From an uncultured Agathobacter sp. (GTDB lineage: Bacteria; Bacillota; Clostridia; Lachnospirales; Lachnospiraceae): a DNA stretch of 64,000 bases. The notes beneath the pieces were generated by a model. The model searched no databases and was not told where the DNA came from. It worked only from the letters and a program-made list of their open reading frames with translations. The stretch spans positions 22,300 through 86,299 of the forward strand of contig CAKRNE010000009.1 in assembly GCA_934365945.1 (NCBI GenBank), written 5' to 3'. The translations under genes and the position numbers were made by a program. How positions within the stretch are numbered: the stretch's first letter is position 1; every line of letters begins with the position of its first letter. Positions 34,076-42,498 of the stretch are shown one piece after another.

Positions 34076-35089
34076 CTAATTAAATCCGACAACCTTCTGA
34101 GAAAGCTTATATGCACCAATAGCTACTTTCCTGCCACCTTTGCCCGGCAGGTTCATTATCTGTCCCATGACACCATGGCGCAGCTTCTTGTAGGTTTCCT
34201 CATCGTGCTCCTTCATGTATGCCCAAAGCTCCTCCTTCTTTGCCATGTTCTCATCTGTGCCTGAGATAATTGCAAGAATAGTAGATATGGTCGTGATAAT
34301 CTCCAGATAGCTGTACATATACTTCCTGCACATTTCATTTTTTATCTCGTGCAGATTTACATCGTCAAACATAATCTTATTTACACGAATCTGCTGGTCG
34401 ATACGGCGTATCATGACCTGCTCATTGACCGACTGGTCATCACGTCCGATAAAATATCTGTAGAAGTCCACATCCAGATAGTACATTGTGCGCACATACG
34501 GCAATGGCTTGTATACATAGATATTGTCCACATAAAAGGTATGCTTCGGAAGCTCAAGTCCACAGCTTCGCAAAAGCTCTGTCCTGTATATTACCGAATG
34601 CATCAGTATGTAATGTCCCTTGTGGATATGCTTTATGTCACTCCAGGTAAATACCTCATTTCTCGGGAAGCCGGTCTGGCGCATGACCTTTTTACGCCTT
34701 GCTCCCTCCTTCTCATAGACATAGTTGGCAAGAAGCATATCAATCTGTGTGTCCTCCTGCTCAAACTCCCTGAGCTTATCCAGTATCTTCTTATATGAAT
34801 CGAGGTCTACCCAGTCATCACTGTCCACAACCTTGAAATATTTGCCTGTAGCATTTTTAAGGCCTGTGTTTACCGCCTGTCCGTGTCCACCATTCTCCTG
34901 GTGTACAGCCTTTACTATGTCAGGATATTCGGCTGCATATCTGTCAGCTATCGCTGCTGTCTCATCCTTTGAACCGTCGTCAACAATAATTATCTCCACA
35001 TCATCTCCACCCGGCAGGATAGATTCTATACAATGCTCCATGTAGTCCTTTGAATTGTAACATGGGATTGCAAAACTAAGTAATTTCAT
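34076..35089 (-). CDS. Family 2 glycosyltransferase
   Basis: A 337-residue GT-A fold transferase using a nucleotide sugar. The nucleotide-binding segments LLSFAIPCYNSKDYMEHCIESIL and EIIIVDDGSKDETAAI are present, as are GGHGQAVNTGLKNATGKYFKVVDSDDWVD (the DSD metal motif) and a downstream ED-rich region. No membrane segments are evident, so it probably works at the inner face on a cell-surface glycan. The ATG at 35089 (MKLLSFAIP) has AGGGGAAGAAG before it; the frame extends to 35134. It is a single gene with its own promoter and an inverted repeat at 35199-35227. Confidence 0.88.
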   Translation of the reverse strand: MKLLSFAIPCYNSKDYMEHCIESILPGGDDVEIIIVDDGSKDETAAIADRYAAEYPDIVKAVHQENGGHGQAVNTGLKNATGKYFKVVDSDDWVDLDSYKKILDKLREFEQEDTQIDMLLANYVYEKEGARRKKVMRQTGFPRNEVFTWSDIKHIHKGHYILMHSVIYRTELLRSCGLELPKHTFYVDNIYVYKPLPYVRTMYYLDVDFYRYFIGRDDQSVNEQVMIRRIDQQIRVNKIMFDDVNLHEIKNEMCRKYMYSYLEIITTISTILAIISGTDENMAKKEELWAYMKEHDEETYKKLRHGVMGQIMNLPGKGGRKVAIGAYKLSQKVVGFN

Positions 35090-35175
35090 CTTCTTCCCCT
35101 TGTAAAAAAATAATATCGCTGTTTGATTATGCATAAAATTCTATCCTATATGCAATAACAAATACCGATACTATA

Positions 35176-35227
35176 ATTATACACAAAATCATGATATTGT
35201 CTAAGGATTTTTTGTGGTACCTTAGAC
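35176..35227 (-). promoter_or_regulatory. Promoter and inverted repeat of the glycosyltransferase gene
   Basis: Minus strand: TAGACA (35203-35198), a 16-base spacer, TATAAT (35181-35176). The inverted repeat GTCTAAGG/CCTTAGAC (35199-35206 and 35220-35227) overlaps the -35 and could be an operator. Confidence 0.6.
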
Positions 35228-35385
35228 CTACACACTTTGTTCATATTTTGTTTACAGAAAAGTGAAATTCAAAACACACGGTTTTCACAATTGATTTGTA
35301 TACTAACATCATAAACGAAAGATACAAAACAAAAGCAACAAAACATATTAATTACGCAATACTCATACTAATCTTTTTCATATAT

Positions 35386-35423
35386 AGCCGATGCAAGCCA
35401 CATGCATCGGCTTCCTCTTTTTT
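35386..35423 (+). terminator. Hairpin with T-run reading on the plus strand
   Basis: AGCCGATGCA (35386-35395) pairs with TGCATCGGCT (35403-35412), followed by TCCTCTTTTTTT. It reads as a plus-strand terminator although no plus-strand gene precedes it; on the minus strand it could weakly end the acyl-ligase operon. The rest of the 365-base gap 35090-35454 holds only the glycosyltransferase promoter and AT-rich sequence. Confidence 0.65.
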
Positions 35424-35454
35424 AGAGCATTATATAGGTATTGGATTATTTCTA

Positions 35455-36969
35455 TCAGCTTCTCTTTATCTTACGTGAGGCTGTCTTTTCAAACTCACTC
35501 CCCCGCACTTTAAGACTATAGATACGCTTGTAGGCAGGTGCATTCACATTGTATGCATCAATAAGCTCCTGCAGGGCTGCCCTTATATCGACAATACCGA
35601 CATTTTGAGCATACTCGCTGTCCGAGAAAATCTCAGCCTCAATCACACCTTCAGACTCACGCACTATGATTTCCTTTATGAGATGATTCACACTCAGAGC
35701 ATTTTCAAGCTCCTCCGGTGACACATTCTCGCCGTTTTTGGTGATAATCAGATTCTTTCTTCTGCCGGTCAGATAAATATATCCATCCTCGTCCACATAG
35801 CCTAAATCGCCCGTGTGAAGCCAGCCGTCAGACAGTGTCTCCTCTGTCTCCTTTGGCATCTTATAATAGCCCTGCATCACGCTTGTACCGCGGACTAAAA
35901 GCTCACCGTCAACTGTTTTTGCCTCACAGTTTGGCATCAGCTTGCCTACAGAGTTTTTGCGGATATCCCAGCTTAGATTGGTGCTGATGACCGGAGAACA
36001 CTCTGTCATGCCATAGCCCTGCAATATGGTAATCCCAAACTCTGCAAATAAATCAACATAGTCAGGATTCAGATATGCCCCGCCACTGCAGATGGTATTA
36101 AGTCTCTCTCCAAATATCTTTTTGCGGACCGGCTCTGCCGGAAGTCCTGCTGCCCTTACCTCCTCGAGCTTTCTGGCAAATGTCTCAATCATAAGAGGCA
36201 CCATAAGAATCATATCTGGAGCAAAAAGCTGTATATTTTTTGCCATGCGCATGATGGAATCATTGATGCATATTACAGAGCCCAGTGAAATTCCCTTCAA
36301 AATATCCATACTCAGACAGTATGCATGATGAATCGGAAGCACAGACAAAATTACCGTGTGCGGTGCAATTTTCATATCAAGGCAGGTGGCATTTTCAGCC
36401 AGGTTGTTCTGCGTCAGCATGACTCCCTTGCTCTTTCCGGTGGTTCCGGATGTAAACATAATAGTGCAAAGCGCATCCTCTGCCACAGCAGGCTCGTAGC
36501 TTCCCCTGTTGTCATCTATAAGTCCATTAAACGAAAGTACCTGAGGGCAATGCTCTGTACTGTTCATAGACACATACACATTTATATCATGACAGCTTTT
36601 AGCTGCGGCCTCAGCCACATCCAAACGTGCCTCATCAAATATAAGCATCCTCACATCAGCTCTGTCCAAAAGCTCACATATATCAGCTGCCGGAAGCGAT
36701 GCATCGATTGGAACCGCAACACTTCCGCTTTCTGTGATTGCCAGATATGACACTATCCACTCATATGATGATGGACCGATTACAGCGATATGCTGCCCCT
36801 TTTTGCCAAGCTTTTCGATGGCATTGGCAAAGCTGTCTGTGTCATCCTTAAGCTCACTGTAGGTCCTTGACTCTATCTCATTTTTGGATTTTTTCCATCT
36901 TATCGCGTCATCCGCACCGTAATTTTCTTTTGCATATGAAAGAATTTCAGGAATTGTGTGAAATAACAT
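35455..36969 (-). CDS. AMP-forming acyl ligase (acyl-CoA/acyl-ACP synthetase type)
   Basis: A 504-residue member of the adenylate-forming family, which activates a carboxylic acid with ATP and passes it to a thiol. The P-loop is TSGTTGKSKG at 173-182, followed by GYGMTECSPV, DGWLHTGDLGY and the hinge GRRKNLI. The C-terminal catalytic lysine lies in KTASRKIKR (about residue 500). It resembles long-chain fatty-acid ligases more than amino-acid adenylation domains, but the acid cannot be predicted safely. The gene follows the carrier-protein gene by 21 bases, so its likely thiol acceptor is that ACP. A good AGGAG lies before the ATG. It is the last gene of the operon. Confidence 0.9.
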   Translation of the reverse strand: MLFHTIPEILSYAKENYGADDAIRWKKSKNEIESRTYSELKDDTDSFANAIEKLGKKGQHIAVIGPSSYEWIVSYLAITESGSVAVPIDASLPAADICELLDRADVRMLIFDEARLDVAEAAAKSCHDINVYVSMNSTEHCPQVLSFNGLIDDNRGSYEPAVAEDALCTIMFTSGTTGKSKGVMLTQNNLAENATCLDMKIAPHTVILSVLPIHHAYCLSMDILKGISLGSVICINDSIMRMAKNIQLFAPDMILMVPLMIETFARKLEEVRAAGLPAEPVRKKIFGERLNTICSGGAYLNPDYVDLFAEFGITILQGYGMTECSPVISTNLSWDIRKNSVGKLMPNCEAKTVDGELLVRGTSVMQGYYKMPKETEETLSDGWLHTGDLGYVDEDGYIYLTGRRKNLIITKNGENVSPEELENALSVNHLIKEIIVRESEGVIEAEIFSDSEYAQNVGIVDIRAALQELIDAYNVNAPAYKRIYSLKVRGSEFEKTASRKIKRS

Positions 36970-36990
36970 ATTTTCTCCTATCCGCGCCCA

Positions 36991-37221
36991 TTATGCGTCT
37001 TTTAATGTCTCAAGATAATCTATTGCTTCCTGTACTGTGCGGATTTCCGCTGCCTTTGTCTGCTCAATCTCCACATCAAAGGTATCCTCAATCTCTCCGA
37101 GCATGCTCATGAAGTCAAATGACGTAAAGCCCAGATCCTCCATAAAACGGGACTCCTCATGCACATCTGCCGGCTGAACATCAACATAATTACAGATAAT
37201 TTCCACTAATTCATCAAACAT
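36991..37221 (-). CDS. Acyl/peptidyl carrier protein
   Basis: A 76-residue acidic four-helix carrier. The phosphopantetheine attachment site is Ser34 in LGFTSFDF, a variant of the usual DSL motif with Thr before the serine. It lies between the condensation-domain gene and the acyl-ligase gene, so it probably shuttles the activated acyl group between them; it is unlikely to be the fatty-acid-synthase ACP because no fab genes are near. No phosphopantetheinyl transferase is encoded in the window, so a host enzyme must load it. AAAGGAGA precedes the ATG. Confidence 0.92.
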   Translation of the reverse strand: MFDELVEIICNYVDVQPADVHEESRFMEDLGFTSFDFMSMLGEIEDTFDVEIEQTKAAEIRTVQEAIDYLETLKDA

Positions 37222-37257
37222 AATAATCTCCTTTTACCTAATACGTTTCCTAATCCA

Positions 37258-38676
37258 CTACACTAATTTAATGATTTCACCTATTGTAAGCTCAGGGTTT
37301 TCTGCACCCTTGAACATGATTTTGCACAGGTAATAGTACATATACTCAAGCTGTTTTCTTGAGACTGCCTTGACCTGATGCTCGAAGCTGAAATCCAGTC
37401 CATTGTCCTCCGGGCGGTGCATTACCGTAAGATACATAGCCTGCGTGGTCATGCCGTTCGGGTACCACTTGGTCTTGTATTTTATATCTCCGAGGTCATT
37501 TAAGCCCTTTTCCTTTAAGGTCATAGGCTGATATGTCAGCGACATCGGCTCATATGTAAGCCCCGCCTTTGGCTGCGGATATGTCTTTGAGCGCAGCGCA
37601 AAGTACTCTGTCGGGTTGTAGTTTGCATGGCGGAACAGCTCGTTTTGCTTATCCCTGATGGTATACACGGCATCGATAAAGCGTACATCCTTTGAAAAGC
37701 TCGTCCTAAACGGAAACGAATGAATACGTGTGCCGCCCGACCTCTTCTCCTTTAGTGTCGCACGTCTGGCGATGGCATTGTTTACGGAGACATCATCGAA
37801 GCCGTTTTCCTTCTGGAAAAATGTCCTGATGCCCATAAGCAGCAGACATGCAAGCGAAACATGATATTTCTCACAAAAATCCATAAGACGCTTTGTCGGC
37901 TCAGCCTCCAGATGAAAGATATCAAGCGCTGAGGTGACATCATCCGATGCATTGAACGCACTCCTTAGCTTGTCATCATGCATCAGCTTCCTTGCCGTCT
38001 CAAGCTTTGCTGTGCCGTCGATTCCGTTGTAGATTGGCTCCGACTGTCCGATAAGCTTCTCAAAGAACTCTCTGTCCCTAAGCTGCGCCTTGCTTCCGGC
38101 TTCATATGCCAGATCCTTCTTTATCTGCTCGATATATGAGCACATATCCTTTGGAAAAGGTACTCCCTCGTACATGGCATTGCAGTATATCTCGATAATA
38201 TCCTTTAAAAATGCAATAAGTGACTGCGCATCAACCACCATGTGATGACCTAAGAAGTACACTCCATTAAAGCCATCAGGCATCTTTATCATCACGATTT
38301 TGGTCATAGGAGAATCCTCAAACTCAAACGGCACCTGTGTCCAGCCTCTCATTTCATTCTCTGCCTCATCCATGGTCATATCAGTAAAATCCCTGAAATC
38401 GACAGTTCTCTCATTAAGATCCTCATCCACATCCGCAATATACTGATAGCACTCTCCATCCTTATCCCTTGTAAAACGGATACGCATGGCCTCGTTTCTG
38501 GCATACGCGTAGTTGATTGAATCCCTTAGCACGTTCCAGTCAAGCTCCGTGCCGATTGTGAGGCTTGTACCGATATTGAGCACAGCCATATTCGGACAGT
38601 ACTTTGCATAGTACAAATGAAATTTTTGTGCAACCGTAATCGGATATACGTTGTGTCCCTTTCTCGTCTTCATCAT
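37258..38676 (-). CDS. Free-standing condensation-domain-like acyltransferase
   Basis: A 472-residue protein with the active-site motif HHMVVDA (His144, His145, Asp149), the HHxxxD signature of the CoA-dependent acyltransferase/condensation superfamily (NRPS condensation domains, PapA, WS/DGAT). The N-terminal YPITVAQKFHLYYAKY resembles the start of condensation domains, and SFPFRTSF with later strands fits the second half of the fold. It would join the ACP-bound acyl group to an amine or alcohol, forming an amide or ester. It overlaps the hydrolase gene upstream by four bases (ATGA). The acceptor is unknown. Confidence 0.87.
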   Translation of the reverse strand: MMKTRKGHNVYPITVAQKFHLYYAKYCPNMAVLNIGTSLTIGTELDWNVLRDSINYAYARNEAMRIRFTRDKDGECYQYIADVDEDLNERTVDFRDFTDMTMDEAENEMRGWTQVPFEFEDSPMTKIVMIKMPDGFNGVYFLGHHMVVDAQSLIAFLKDIIEIYCNAMYEGVPFPKDMCSYIEQIKKDLAYEAGSKAQLRDREFFEKLIGQSEPIYNGIDGTAKLETARKLMHDDKLRSAFNASDDVTSALDIFHLEAEPTKRLMDFCEKYHVSLACLLLMGIRTFFQKENGFDDVSVNNAIARRATLKEKRSGGTRIHSFPFRTSFSKDVRFIDAVYTIRDKQNELFRHANYNPTEYFALRSKTYPQPKAGLTYEPMSLTYQPMTLKEKGLNDLGDIKYKTKWYPNGMTTQAMYLTVMHRPEDNGLDFSFEHQVKAVSRKQLEYMYYYLCKIMFKGAENPELTIGEIIKLV

Positions 38677-39629
38677 CTTATAACTCCTTCCAGAAATTTA
38701 TCAAGTGCGTCCTCGAAAGCTTTCGTATTCCTGTAATAGCTCTCGCAGTGTCCTGCACCCTTTACTATCAGCTTTGTCTTTTGTGACGCGCAGCTTGCAT
38801 AAAGCTCATCACACATGCTGCATGGCACAAATGTATCCTTATCACCATGGATAAACAAAATAGGCTTCTTCGCCTTTTGCACCTCTTTTGCGGCATTACA
38901 GTCATCAAGCCCATAACCTGCCATTTTCCTGTTCACAAAATCTGCAATCTGAATCATCGGAAAAGCCGGCAGATGGTACATGCTGTGAAGCACATGTGTA
39001 AACACAGCCTTAGGTGAGGTAAATGCACAGTCTGACACAATTCCCTTCACCTGCTCTGGCAGGTTAAGACCACTTGCCATAAGCACCGTGGCACCTCCCA
39101 TGGAATTTCCCATCAGCACTATCCTTATGCCATTGCCTGCCTTCTTAATCATCCAGTCAATCCACTTGAGTGCATCATAGCGGTCCTTGCAGCCGAAGCC
39201 TATGAATTTGCCCTCGCTTTGTCCGTGCGCCCTCGCATCTACAAGCAGCATGCTATAGCCCTTCTTTAAATAGTAATTAGATATGCTGCTGTAATCAGAC
39301 ATGGCTTCACTTGTGTAGCCGTGGAAGCATATGACAGCTTTATCCGGATTACCGCCAGCTATCCCCGGAAAATATGTGGCATGCAGTCTTAATCCATCAT
39401 CGGACTTAATCCACACATCCTCATGAGCCTGTGCTCTCATCCACTCTCCACGCGGCTTCATAAAGCTGTAATAGCTCTCCCAGTCAACCCCCGACATCTT
39501 CATCGTGCGCTCCTTTTTTGCATTGTAGCGCATCATGGTTCTCCTGTAGAAATAAGCACTGCCGCCTGCTTCTGCTGCAGCAATACCGCCTAAAACACCT
39601 GCAATTATTCCCCACTTCATCATCATCAC
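38673..39629 (-). CDS. Alpha/beta hydrolase with N-terminal membrane anchor
   Basis: A 318-residue serine hydrolase. Residues about 5-27 are hydrophobic and probably anchor it. The nucleophile elbow is GNSMGG with Ser176. The acid is probably Asp265 in HGDKDTFVP and the base His294 in GAGHCES. The oxyanion region is FHGYTSEAM. The family includes esterases, thioesterases and acyltransferases. In this operon it could release or transfer the finished acyl product, or edit misloaded carrier; these are inferences. It begins directly after the SCP2 gene stop and overlaps the condensation gene. Confidence 0.86.
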   Translation of the reverse strand: MMMMKWGIIAGVLGGIAAAEAGGSAYFYRRTMMRYNAKKERTMKMSGVDWESYYSFMKPRGEWMRAQAHEDVWIKSDDGLRLHATYFPGIAGGNPDKAVICFHGYTSEAMSDYSSISNYYLKKGYSMLLVDARAHGQSEGKFIGFGCKDRYDALKWIDWMIKKAGNGIRIVLMGNSMGGATVLMASGLNLPEQVKGIVSDCAFTSPKAVFTHVLHSMYHLPAFPMIQIADFVNRKMAGYGLDDCNAAKEVQKAKKPILFIHGDKDTFVPCSMCDELYASCASQKTKLIVKGAGHCESYYRNTKAFEDALDKFLEGVIR

Positions 39630-39962
39630 CTACGCCTTCTTACTGTCTATAATCTGCTTCAGGCGAAGCGCCTTATCAATATTACCCTCCACCTTGAGCT
39701 TACCTGTTGTAAATGCAAGAATCGGATCAAGCCTTCCTTCTGCCAGCTTGAAAAGAGTCTCAGCACTGCATATAAAAATTGCATCCCTGTCAAAATACTC
39801 ATACGGCTCCACCGCCAGCACGCCGTCCTTTACCTCGGCATAAAAAATTCCCTCTGCCTCTCCTGTTATATTGAACTGAAAAGCAAGATGCTCACTTATA
39901 TCGCTCACATCAGACTCCATAAACAGTCCCTTTACCTTTGAAAACATATCTGCATAAGTCAT
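39630..39962 (-). CDS. SCP2 sterol-carrier-like protein
   Basis: A 110-residue single SCP2 domain, a small fold with a hydrophobic tunnel that binds lipids or acyl-CoA. The pattern FQFNITGEAEGIFYAEVKDG...VEPYEYFDRDAIFICSAETLFKLAEGRLDP...FTTGKLKVEGNIDKALRL is characteristic. It is the first gene of the operon, with AGGAGA before the ATG, and is read from the promoter at 40006-40034. A lipid-binding helper next to an acyl ligase and carrier protein suggests the operon handles a lipid. Confidence 0.88.
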   Translation of the reverse strand: MTYADMFSKVKGLFMESDVSDISEHLAFQFNITGEAEGIFYAEVKDGVLAVEPYEYFDRDAIFICSAETLFKLAEGRLDPILAFTTGKLKVEGNIDKALRLKQIIDSKKA

Positions 39963-39973
39963 ATCAATTCTCC

Positions 39974-40035
39974 TTTTCGACCGTTGGTCAACTCGTTACT
40001 TCATTACAGTATCACTTTTTCGACTTGCGGTCAAC
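39974..40035. promoter_or_regulatory. Two 19-bp operator-like repeats before the acyl-assembly operon
   Basis: TTTTCGACCGTTGGTCAAC (39974-39992) and TTTTCGACTTGCGGTCAAC (40017-40035) are direct repeats, identical at both ends, 43 bases apart (about four helical turns). Each contains GAC...GTC dyad symmetry; the first has a perfect GACC-GTT-GGTC. The right copy covers the operon -35 box. They are the likely sites of the divergent TetR-family repressor. Confidence 0.75.
40006..40034 (-). promoter_or_regulatory. Promoter of the acyl-assembly operon
   Basis: Minus strand: TTGACC (40034-40029), a 17-base spacer, TACTGT (40011-40006). It lies within the repeat pair. Confidence 0.72.
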
Positions 40036-40116
40036 ATAAATATTTTCATTTTCAAACTATTCTAATATTTTTTCATAAACTACCAAGACGTTTTTAAATG
40101 GGCTGTAATCGTTGCT

Positions 40117-40142
40117 GGTCACACTGTTAGGTGTGAACAGTA
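40117..40142 (+). repeat. Short dispersed repeat, copy B
   Basis: GTCACACTGTTAGGTGTGAACAGTA matches the copy at 15817-15843 on the same strand with three differences. Here it lies in the leader of the TetR-family gene. Confidence 0.7.
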
Positions 40143-40246
40143 ACTCATTATCACCAAAACTTATTACCCACGGTAAAATTTCATGGAAGAATCACATGGA
40201 TTGTGCTAAGATATTAAAAAAAGTAACTGATAAAAGAGGAACCACT

Positions 40247-40870
40247 ATGCCACATTCCACCAGAGAAAATTCAGAAAAATACGAGAAGATACTTGAAGCG
40301 CTAAGAACCCTTTTAGAAACAAAAAAAATATCCCAGATATCTGTCAGCGAAATCGCCCAGACAGCCGGGATAGGCAAGGGTAGCATATATTATTATTTTT
40401 CATCAAAGGAGGCTATCTTTGATGCACTTATGGCAAAAAGCTACGAGGAGCCGCTTGCCACCGCAAAGGAGCTTGCAAAGCGCACCGATATCTCTCCGTT
40501 TGTGCGCATGGCGATGATATTTCAGGCGTGTCGCAACTCCTCTGCCGCATTTTTAAAAATCCAGTCCGATGCCGGAAATGGTGTCCAGGAGAATGCATTT
40601 TTGCACAACAAATACATCAATTACCTGATTACCGAGCTAAAGCCCGTGACAGGTGAAATCATAAGGCAGGGAGCAGCTGAGGGACTTATCGTATGCCAAC
40701 AGCCTGATGCCCTTGCAGAGATTGTGCTTCTTGTGCTCGTCGTAAAGCTTGACAATACACTGATTCCATCCACAAAAGAAGAGACCGAACAGACTATCTC
40801 TGAGCTCATCTCACTGCTCGAGAAGGGCACTGACAATCCTGAAGGGTCTCTAAATTTCCTCAAGCTGTAA
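40247..40870 (+). CDS. TetR-family transcriptional regulator
   Basis: A 207-residue regulator. The N-terminal helix-turn-helix reads ISQISVSEIAQTAGIGKGSIYYYFSSKEAIFDAL, which fits TetR, followed by an all-helical ligand domain of about 140 residues. The frame opens at 40112, but AGAGGA lies just before the ATG at 40247 (MPHSTRENSEKYEKI). It is divergent from the SCP2/hydrolase/condensation/ACP/ligase operon, and the two 19-bp repeats in the shared region are its probable binding sites. It converges on the MATE gene with 10 bases between stops. Confidence 0.93.
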   Translation: MPHSTRENSEKYEKILEALRTLLETKKISQISVSEIAQTAGIGKGSIYYYFSSKEAIFDALMAKSYEEPLATAKELAKRTDISPFVRMAMIFQACRNSSAAFLKIQSDAGNGVQENAFLHNKYINYLITELKPVTGEIIRQGAAEGLIVCQQPDALAEIVLLVLVVKLDNTLIPSTKEETEQTISELISLLEKGTDNPEGSLNFLKL

Positions 40871-40880
40871 ACATTCCAAC

Positions 40881-42227
40881 TTAAATTTTCCTATAGTGGT
40901 ACGCAAAGTAAATATTGCCGGCGATTGCGGTGAGCGTCCACGAAATGACGTATATGAGGTATAAGGACTGCAGTGTCTTAAAATACGCAAACACCGTGAG
41001 CAGCCATATAATCCTGAATACGACAGAGCCCATGACCACTATGATAGTAGGTGCTACGCTTTTTCCGATGCCTCTGGCGGCGGCTGTGGCATTGTCCATG
41101 AAGGCTGACACGCAGTAGACGAATGCCATCACACCGATTCTGATCTGCCCATAGTGTATCACAGCATCATCGCTTGTGAAGAGCAGTAGGAATGGTCTTT
41201 GGAATATAAACAGCGCCACTCCAAGCACCAGTCCCATAAGAAACGAGTATGCAAGTGTGATGAAAAATGTCCTAAGCACCCTTTCCTTTTTCCTCGCACC
41301 CAGATTCTGCGCTATAAAGCTGGTGCATGCAGTGTAAAATGCCGCCATCATATCATAGATGAGCGAATCCGCATTGGTTGCGGCTGAATTGCCCTCCACG
41401 ACCACATGGCTGAAGGAGTTGATGGATGTCTGGATACATATATTGGCTATGGCAAAAAGCGAGTACTGTATTGCTGCCGGCACTCCGATACGAAGCACTG
41501 CTGCGGCTGCATCCCTGTCAATCTCTATGTCCTTCATGCGCAGGCCGTAGCTGCCATATGTCTTCATGAGAAACCTGATGATGAGAGCCGCTGAAATGTA
41601 CTGTGCTATGATGCTTGCGATAGCCACTCCTATCACTCCAAGACCGCATACTATTACAAAAAACAGGTTGAGCACTATATTGATGACACCGGAGACACTC
41701 AGGTATATGAGAGGCCTCTTTGTATCTCCCACTGCGCTCAGCACTCCGTTACCGAAATTATAAAGCGCAAGTGCCGGTGAACCGCACAGGTATATCATCA
41801 GATACGCTGTGGCACCGTCTATCAGCTCTGGCTTTGTATTCATCACCTCAAGAAGGGGCTTTGAAAAAATCAGACCTGCCACTAACAGTAAAAGCCCCGC
41901 TATAAAGCACAGGATGACCGATGTGTGGACTGTTTTATGCACCCTCTGATAGTCCTCAGCACCCATGTGCAGCGCCGTGACAGCATTGACACCGCCTCCC
42001 ATACCAAGCAGGATGCCTGTTGTGAGTGTGATAATGATTGTCGTGGAACCGACTGAGCCGAGTGCTCTTGCACCCGCAAATTTCCCCACCACTGCTACAT
42101 CCGTCATATTAAAAAATACCTGTAAAAGGTTTGAGAACATGAGCGGTATGGAATAAATCAGTATCTTCCTTGCGAGTGGCCCGTTCACCATATCCAGTTC
42201 TTTGGTCTGTGTTGCTCTTGACATCAT
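40881..42227 (-). CDS. MATE-family efflux transporter
   Basis: A 448-residue transporter with about twelve membrane helices in two halves. Family features include the N-terminal GPLARKILIYSIPLMFSNLLQVFFNMTDVAVVGKFAG and the matching second-half region PAAIQYSLFAIANICIQTSINSF. It would export drugs or metabolites in exchange for sodium or protons. It is convergent with the TetR gene and not in the acyl operon, so a link to that pathway is only positional. AGAGGAAAA precedes the ATG. Confidence 0.92.
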   Translation of the reverse strand: MMSRATQTKELDMVNGPLARKILIYSIPLMFSNLLQVFFNMTDVAVVGKFAGARALGSVGSTTIIITLTTGILLGMGGGVNAVTALHMGAEDYQRVHKTVHTSVILCFIAGLLLLVAGLIFSKPLLEVMNTKPELIDGATAYLMIYLCGSPALALYNFGNGVLSAVGDTKRPLIYLSVSGVINIVLNLFFVIVCGLGVIGVAIASIIAQYISAALIIRFLMKTYGSYGLRMKDIEIDRDAAAAVLRIGVPAAIQYSLFAIANICIQTSINSFSHVVVEGNSAATNADSLIYDMMAAFYTACTSFIAQNLGARKKERVLRTFFITLAYSFLMGLVLGVALFIFQRPFLLLFTSDDAVIHYGQIRIGVMAFVYCVSAFMDNATAAARGIGKSVAPTIIVVMGSVVFRIIWLLTVFAYFKTLQSLYLIYVISWTLTAIAGNIYFAYHYRKI

Positions 42228-42383
42228 TTTTCCTCTTGTAAAGCTTAAATTCTATCCCTATGACAATATATTTTCTCACGAAATAGTTACAAATACTTTC
42301 TTTTCATACTCCGGTAAATCAAATAATAATTTATTATAGAAACATTTTCTACTTTTTTCAAGCCCTGTAATAATCGAAAAAAA

Positions 42384-42403
42384 CCGGTGCTAAAACGCAC
42401 CGG
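42384..42403. terminator. Bidirectional terminator between the crotonase and MATE genes
   Basis: CCGGTGC-TAAAAC-GCACCGG has an A-run on its left and TTTT on its right, so it can end transcripts from both strands. A further near-palindrome, CTGATATCATGATGTCAG (42448-42465), inside GCTGCA/TGCAGC, lies nearer the crotonase stop. Confidence 0.88.
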
Positions 42404-42498
42404 CTTTTATACCTTAAACCTTACATATTTACACTGCTGCACACAGCCTGATATCATGATGTCAGACCCACGTCCATGCAGCGTCTGTATATCAAAAT

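Noticed and set aside
40881..42227. MATE pump as part of the acyl-assembly operon
   Set aside because: It is convergent with tetR and lies outside the divergent promoter region, so only proximity supports a link.
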